Assembly: GCA_013695245.1 (NCBI GenBank)
Contig: JACDAW010000507.1
Span: 1 to 10,048 of the forward strand
Length of the DNA stretch: 10,048 nt
Origin: Pyrinomonadaceae bacterium
GTDB taxonomy: Bacteria; Acidobacteriota; Blastocatellia; Pyrinomonadales; Pyrinomonadaceae
Direction of reading: 5' to 3'
Below, one piece after another: positions 6,754 through 10,048 of this stretch. A model generated the notes under the pieces. It was not told the origin of the DNA. It did not search any database and worked only from the letters and a program-made list of their open reading frames with translations. A program made the translations under genes and the position numbers. Numbering within the stretch: the stretch's first letter is position 1; the number at the start of each line of letters is the position of its first letter.

Positions 6754-7728
6754 TCAGAAATACTTACGCAAATCCATGCCTTGATAAAGATGCGCGACTT
6801 CCTCGCCATAACCGTTGAATGGCAAGGTCGGGCGCGTGCCCCATTCGCCGATTCTCCGTTCGCGCGCTTGGCTCCAGCGCGGGTGCGCAACTTTCGGATT
6901 CACGTTTGAGTAGAAGCCATACTCGCTCGGCGCGGCCACGTTCCACGTCGCGGGCGGCTCGTCGGCGACGAGGTTGATTTTCACGATTGACTTGATGCTT
7001 TTGAAACCGTACTTCCAAGGCACGACGAGGCGGACGGGCGCGCCGTTTTGCGGCGGTAAGGTTTCGCCGTAAAGACCTGTGGCGAGAATCGTGAGCGGAT
7101 GCAGCGCTTCATCCATGCGCAAGCCTTCAACGTAAGGCCACTTTAAGTCGTTCGACCTCTGATTACGCATTCGCTTCGGATCATAAAGCGTTTGAAAGGC
7201 GACATACTTCGCCGATGAAAGCGGTTCGACTTCATTCAAAAGCTTCGCCAGCGAAAACCCGATCCATGGAATGACCATTGACCAACCTTCAACGCAGCGC
7301 AAACGATAAATGCGTTCTTCAGGCGGGGCGACTTTTAATAAACCGTCGAGATCAAACGTGCGCGGCTTGTTCGCCAAGCCTTCGACAGAGATCGTCCACG
7401 GGCGCGTAATGAAATTTCGTGCGCGTTCGGCGACCGATGTTTTGCTCGTCGAGAATTCGTAAAAGTTGTTGTAGTTCGTAATATCGCCGCGCGGAGTTAG
7501 TCCTTCGCTCGCATTGCTTCCCGCAGATTGTGATGGTTGCACGCCCGCGATCTTCTCAACTTCGGCGGGCGGTTCAGCGGAAGGCACGGCGAATTGGCGA
7601 TAGAGAAGCCCGGTTGCAACCGTTGAGGCGGCGAGTGCCGCGCCGCGTAGGAAGAAGCGGCGATTAAGGTAAAACTTCTTGTCTGTGATCTCGCTGCTCT
7701 TGATCGAGTCAGCTTTCTTAATCAACAT
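6754..7728 (-). CDS. msrP: MsrP, periplasmic molybdopterin methionine sulfoxide reductase
   Basis: Catalytic subunit (formerly YedY) that reduces methionine sulfoxide in oxidised periplasmic proteins using a molybdenum-molybdopterin cofactor. The 324-residue length is normal. Residues 22-30 (NRRFFLRGA) followed by a hydrophobic stretch form a twin-arginine (Tat) signal, as expected for a cofactor-loaded enzyme folded before export. Cys145 in RLRCVEGWSM is the expected Mo ligand. Other family hallmarks are the PWIGFSL segment (154-160), the YVEGLRMDEALHPL region, PPQNGAPVRLVVPWKYGFKS and the C-terminal motif NGYGEEVAHLYQGMDLRKYF. It is first in the operon with msrQ 15 bp downstream. The ATG at 7728 has only a weak purine-rich ribosome site. 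Its promoter lies in the 161-bp gap shared with the divergent DCC gene. Confidence 0.96.
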   Translation of the reverse strand: MLIKKADSIKSSEITDKKFYLNRRFFLRGAALAASTVATGLLYRQFAVPSAEPPAEVEKIAGVQPSQSAGSNASEGLTPRGDITNYNNFYEFSTSKTSVAERARNFITRPWTISVEGLANKPRTFDLDGLLKVAPPEERIYRLRCVEGWSMVIPWIGFSLAKLLNEVEPLSSAKYVAFQTLYDPKRMRNQRSNDLKWPYVEGLRMDEALHPLTILATGLYGETLPPQNGAPVRLVVPWKYGFKSIKSIVKINLVADEPPATWNVAAPSEYGFYSNVNPKVAHPRWSQARERRIGEWGTRPTLPFNGYGEEVAHLYQGMDLRKYF

Positions 7729-7801
7729 ACGCGATTCCGTCCAAACGAAACTACGAAACTCGCTTTTCGGTCGGATTCATTACGCGAGAAAGCACATAAA
7801 C

Positions 7802-7820
7802 TTTATACCTACGATATAAT
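7802..7820 (+). promoter_or_regulatory. Divergent promoter region between msrP and the DCC gene
   Basis: The 7729-7889 gap is AT-rich in its centre. On the plus strand a perfect TATAAT lies at 7815-7820, but the hexamer 17 bp upstream (GCACAT) is a poor -35 box. This suggests dependence on an activator or another sigma factor; transcription toward the DCC gene would start near 7827. On the minus strand TATAAA (7807-7802) is a possible -10 box for msrP, again without a good -35 box. The two boxes form a small dyad (TTATA, 7-bp spacer, TATAA). Opposing promoters this close would compete for polymerase. Confidence 0.45.
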
Positions 7821-7889
7821 GCGTCTAAATCATAGATACTTAAAAACAACCGCGCGTTGTCTTTGAAGGGATTACGCAAGGAAATTAAG

Positions 7890-8297
7890 ATGAAAGAAAC
7901 GAAACGCATCGAAGTCTATACGGACGGCCGTTGTCCTTTGTGTCAATGGACGCGGGCGCGCGTCGAGCCTTGGGACGCGCAGCGAAGAATCGAGTGGTTT
8001 GATTACAACGAGCCGGAAAGCTTGACGCGCGCCGCGCCGCACACGCTCGCAGAGCTAGGCGACGAGATGCACGTTCGACTTGAAGACGGAGGATGGAGGC
8101 GCGGATATGAAGCGTGGCTTGAAGTCGTGGGCGTGTTGCCGCGCTGGAGTTGGTTAAAGCCCGTGCTTTCTCTCGCGCCGTTTCGCCGTGTTGGCCCTGT
8201 CCTCTATAAATGGATCGCGCGCCGCAGATACAAACTCTTCGGCGCGCCTCCCGCGTGCGACTCTCAAGGCGCGTGCGCGCTGCACGACAAGCGTTAG
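7890..8297 (+). CDS. DCC family (DUF393) thiol-disulfide oxidoreductase-like protein
   Basis: A 135-residue protein of the DCC family, which shares a thioredoxin-like start with a CxxC pair; in-vivo roles are mostly unknown. The N-terminal strand EVYTDGRCPLCQ (8-19) carries the Cys15-Pro-Leu-Cys18 pair after the family's typical YDG-like turn. It is followed by WFDYNEPE, the HVRLEDGGWRRGYEAW segment, and a C-terminal helical part (LAPFRRVGPVLYKWIARRRYKLFG). A second cysteine pair near the C-terminus (CDSQGAC) is notable and could be a resolving or metal-binding pair. The ATG at 7890 is chosen because AAGGA (7878-7882) lies 7 nt upstream; an in-frame TTG at 7857 has no such site. There is no signal peptide, so it is cytosolic or membrane-associated. 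It diverges from msrPQ, hinting at shared redox control. Confidence 0.88.
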   Translation: MKETKRIEVYTDGRCPLCQWTRARVEPWDAQRRIEWFDYNEPESLTRAAPHTLAELGDEMHVRLEDGGWRRGYEAWLEVVGVLPRWSWLKPVLSLAPFRRVGPVLYKWIARRRYKLFGAPPACDSQGACALHDKR

Positions 8298-8379
8298 CGA
8301 AGTTTAATCAATTCGCCGTGCTTCATTACCCTTATAAAACAGTCGCGCTTGATAAATTAAAACGAAGTTGCGAAAAGGG

Positions 8380-8424
8380 AACGCTGCCGGAAGAAACAAG
8401 CCTCCAGCGGCGTTCTTGTTTTGC
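8380..8424 (+). terminator. Probable intrinsic terminator behind the DCC gene
   Basis: An 11-bp imperfect stem (8380-8390 with 8404-8414; one G-U pair, one mismatch) encloses a 13-nt loop and is followed by CTTGTTTTGC. It lies about 80 bp after the DCC stop. An alternative 7-bp stem, AAACAAG (8394-8400) with CTTGTTT (8415-8421), uses part of the first loop and the U-rich tail, so the two folds may compete. Confidence 0.5.
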
Positions 8425-8444
8425 ATTAAATCAGCGTGCAAGTT

Positions 8445-8474
8445 TTGGCGCTCCGTGCTGAGCGATGGTAAAGT
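8445..8474 (+). promoter_or_regulatory. Weak candidate promoter for the macro-domain cassette
   Basis: TTGGCG (8445-8450), an 18-bp spacer and TAAAGT (8469-8474), upstream of the first gene of the right-hand cassette and downstream of the DCC terminator. Both boxes deviate from consensus. Its position fits: the predicted start near 8481 leaves a leader of about 60 nt to the ATG at 8544. The rest of the 8298-8543 gap holds nothing else I can name. Confidence 0.3.
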
Positions 8475-8543
8475 TAAGCGCCGTAAATTCAAGCGCGGCA
8501 AGTGAAGCTTTTCAAAATTAAAATTTGCTGCTGTCGGGTCTTT

Positions 8544-8897
8544 ATGAAAAAAGATCGTGGTCGTGAGTATTGTTTGATCGTGGAAGGCTCATATTTTTCG
8601 GAAGCGGAAGCGGAACACGCTTTGCGCGGTCCGTTCGTCGAGGATTGGGTCGAGGAGACGGGGCGTTTTCGCATTCACAACTTGACGGAGATTGAGATCG
8701 TGCCGGGCGTTGTGCTCGGATCGTTAGGCGTTGTGATGCTGGACGAAGGCGTATTTGAAATCGCCAGCACCGATCCGAAGCTTCCGTTGACCGACCACAA
8801 AGCGCGCGGCGTCGCGGAAGCGCTACGGCGACATGACATGTTTGACGTGGTTGAAGTCGAATTGCGCGAGTCGGCAGACGAAGCAGAGAAAGCGTAA
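8544..8897 (+). CDS. Acidic hypothetical protein, first gene of the macro-domain cassette
   Basis: A 117-residue protein that I cannot assign to a family. It is acidic, especially at the C-terminus (VEVELRESADEAEKA), and has no signal peptide or transmembrane helix. It begins with a strand (REYCLIVEGSYFS), then a helix with an acidic face (EAEAEHALRGPFVEDWVEE), further strands (RFRIHNLTEIEIVPGVVLG), and a late helix (HKARGVAEALRRHDMFD). This looks like a compact alpha/beta domain. The ATG at 8544 is preferred over an in-frame GTG at 8502, whose extra residues (including three consecutive cysteines) look like untranslated leader; ribosome sites are weak for both. The macro-domain gene begins about 40 bp downstream, which suggests one transcript. 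Confidence 0.7.
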   Translation: MKKDRGREYCLIVEGSYFSEAEAEHALRGPFVEDWVEETGRFRIHNLTEIEIVPGVVLGSLGVVMLDEGVFEIASTDPKLPLTDHKARGVAEALRRHDMFDVVEVELRESADEAEKA

Positions 8898-8937
8898 AGC
8901 TGACCTCTGTCGTAATCAACTGCGGCGAAAATTTTTG

Positions 8938-9510
8938 GTGAAAGATTTGGAAGAAGCGTTAAAAAGTTTCGCGGGCGGGCGTGTGCGCGTTCGCGTCGGC
9001 GACATCACGCAAGAGCGCACGGATGCAATCGTTAATGCGGCTAATTCAACCTTGCTCGGCGGAGGCGGAGTTGACGGCGCGATTCACCGCGCGGGCGGAC
9101 GTGCGATCCTCGAAGAATGCCGCGAGCTTCGCCGCACGCGTTATCCGAATGGCTTGCCGACGGGCGAAGCCGCGATCACAACGGCGGGCAATCTTCCGTC
9201 GCGCTTCGTGATTCACACGGTCGGCCCCCGATGGGGACGGCACGCCGGACGCGAAGCCGAACTGCTCGCCGCGTGTTACACAAACTCGCTTGCATTAGCC
9301 GTCGAAAACAATCTGCGCACAATAGCTTTCCCGGCGATCTCAACGGGCGCTTACGGCTACCCGCACCGAGAAGCGGTTATCGTATCATCGGAAGCTGTAG
9401 CAAAGTTTTTAGCAGAAGATAATTTCTTAAACGAAGTGGTTTTCGTGTTTATCCTTGTGCGCGATGCGCAAGTGTTTTTGAAGAATCACAAGTTAGGCAA
9501 AGATGATTGA
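8938..9510 (+). CDS. Macro-domain protein, probable ADP-ribosyl / O-acetyl-ADP-ribose hydrolase
   Basis: A stand-alone macro domain of about 190 residues, in the range of MacroD/YmdB-type enzymes that bind ADP-ribose and hydrolyse O-acetyl-ADP-ribose or mono-ADP-ribosyl-protein bonds. Motifs in order: GDIT (21-24), DAIVNAAN (29-36), the catalytic loop GGGGVDGAIHRAGG (41-54) with the MacroD-type Asn and Asp, GEAAITTAGNLP (76-87), HTVGP (93-97) and the distal ribose/phosphate loop AFPAISTGAYGYP (130-142). All key residues are intact, so it should be active. The start is uncertain: GTG at 8938 (or TTG at 8935) fits the family N-terminus, while the open frame reaches back to 8833 inside the preceding gene without homology. 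Its stop (TGA at 9508-9510) overlaps the ATG of the DUF2199 gene, so the two are translationally coupled. Confidence 0.92.
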   Translation: MKDLEEALKSFAGGRVRVRVGDITQERTDAIVNAANSTLLGGGGVDGAIHRAGGRAILEECRELRRTRYPNGLPTGEAAITTAGNLPSRFVIHTVGPRWGRHAGREAELLAACYTNSLALAVENNLRTIAFPAISTGAYGYPHREAVIVSSEAVAKFLAEDNFLNEVVFVFILVRDAQVFLKNHKLGKDD

Positions 9511-10019
9511 TGAATACGACTCAAGGATATATCTGTTCATCTTGCGGAGAGTTTCATCATGATCTCCCTTTGAGTTATGGCGCGGACGCACCTGCCTTGT
9601 GGTATGACGTGCCGCCTGAAGGGAGAGAAGCACGAACTGTTTTATCCGCCGATCAGTGCATTGTTGATGATAAATACTTCTTTGTCCTAGGTCGTTTGGA
9701 AATACCGCTCTTGGATGCGTCAAAATTGTTTAGTTGGATGGTTTGGGTTTCTCTCAGCGAAAAGAATTTCGACAGAATGTGTGAGCTTTGGGAAACGGAA
9801 GGAAGAGAAAAGGAACCACCTTACTTTGGCTGGCTCAGTACGGCGCTACCTTGTTACACGAACACAATGAATCTCAAAACACATGTTCATACACAGCCTG
9901 TTGGTGAGCGTCCGCTTGTGGAACTTGAGCCAACGAATCACCCACTATCTATCGAACAGCAAAAAGGTATAACGATGGCGCGAGTGCAGGAGATCGCACA
10001 GTGCGTTTTGCATGGATGA
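9510..10019 (+). CDS. DUF2199 domain protein
   Basis: A 169-residue protein matching the DUF2199 pattern as I remember it: an N-terminal CSSCG (Cys9-x2-Cys12, a probable zinc or thiol pair) in YICSSCGEFHHDLPLSYGAD, an ARTVLSADQCIVDDKYFFV segment with a further Cys, GRLEIPLLD, the aromatic WMVWVSLSEKNFDRM, YFGWLSTALPCY, and the late ELEPTNHPLSIEQQKGI. The family's function is not established to my knowledge. The ATG at 9510 overlaps the macro-gene stop as TGATG, so it depends on re-initiation from that gene; there is no strong ribosome site of its own. The gene is much AT-richer than its neighbours (about 43% GC over 9721-9900, versus about 67% over 9121-9180), which may mark a separate origin. 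The protein is complete, and 29 bases of the window follow it. Confidence 0.85.
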   Translation: MNTTQGYICSSCGEFHHDLPLSYGADAPALWYDVPPEGREARTVLSADQCIVDDKYFFVLGRLEIPLLDASKLFSWMVWVSLSEKNFDRMCELWETEGREKEPPYFGWLSTALPCYTNTMNLKTHVHTQPVGERPLVELEPTNHPLSIEQQKGITMARVQEIAQCVLHG

Positions 10020-10048
10020 AGCTGTAATCATATTTTGATTATGTAATT

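Noticed and set aside
8833..8937. Extension of the macro-domain protein back to 8833
   Set aside because: It would overlap the preceding gene by 65 bp and add a Cys/Arg-rich stretch with no family similarity. The conserved domain begins just after GTG 8938.
10025..10041. Possible terminator after the DUF2199 gene (TAATCA / TGATTA around a 5-nt loop)
   Set aside because: The 6-bp stem contains only one G-C pair, and the window ends 7 bases later, so a terminator cannot be supported.

Overview
The window is about 10 kb of moderately GC-rich bacterial chromosome. It is densely packed, uses GTG and TTG starts as well as ATG, and has short intergenic gaps, several with recognisable hairpins. No rRNA, tRNA, CRISPR array or intact transposase is visible. 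The mix of genes (an EF-G paralogue, a DUF3142 protein beside a large exported alpha-helical protein of unknown function, MsrPQ, and a DCC thiol protein) is compatible with a Gram-negative soil or water bacterium. Acidobacteriota (Blastocatellia-like) is my best guess. That is an impression from protein flavour, not something the sequence proves. MsrPQ supports an organism with a periplasm.

Left block, all on the minus strand (15-5416). An EF-G-like GTPase (3308-5416) has a good candidate promoter (5535-5563) and a hairpin terminator (3274-3302). Next comes a translationally coupled pair: a membrane-anchored DUF3142 protein (2339-3211), then a 775-residue exported protein with TPR-like helices (15-2342). 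The two overlap by ATGA and probably act outside the cytoplasm.

Middle (5604-6111). A probable small protein of about 75 residues (5686-5913, minus) is followed by a very good intrinsic terminator. Upstream of it lies a non-coding patch with two 24-bp direct repeats leading into a perfect 22-bp palindrome (6010-6072). It is either an operator array or the relic of abutted insertion-sequence ends.

Redox block (6112-8297). msrP and msrQ (minus strand, msrP first) encode a periplasmic system that repairs oxidised methionine: a Tat-exported molybdoenzyme and its haem-binding membrane partner. Diverging from it across an AT-rich 161-bp gap is a DCC-family (DUF393) CxxC protein, so both sides of this promoter region concern thiol or sulfur redox chemistry.

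Right block, plus strand (8544-10019). Three closely spaced genes: an acidic unknown protein, a stand-alone macro-domain protein (probable ADP-ribosyl or O-acetyl-ADP-ribose hydrolase), and a DUF2199 protein whose ATG overlaps the macro-gene stop codon. The last gene is clearly poorer in GC than its neighbours. I do not see a well-supported new defence or mobile system. The most unusual items are the 6010-6072 repeat and palindrome, and the macro/DUF2199 cassette.
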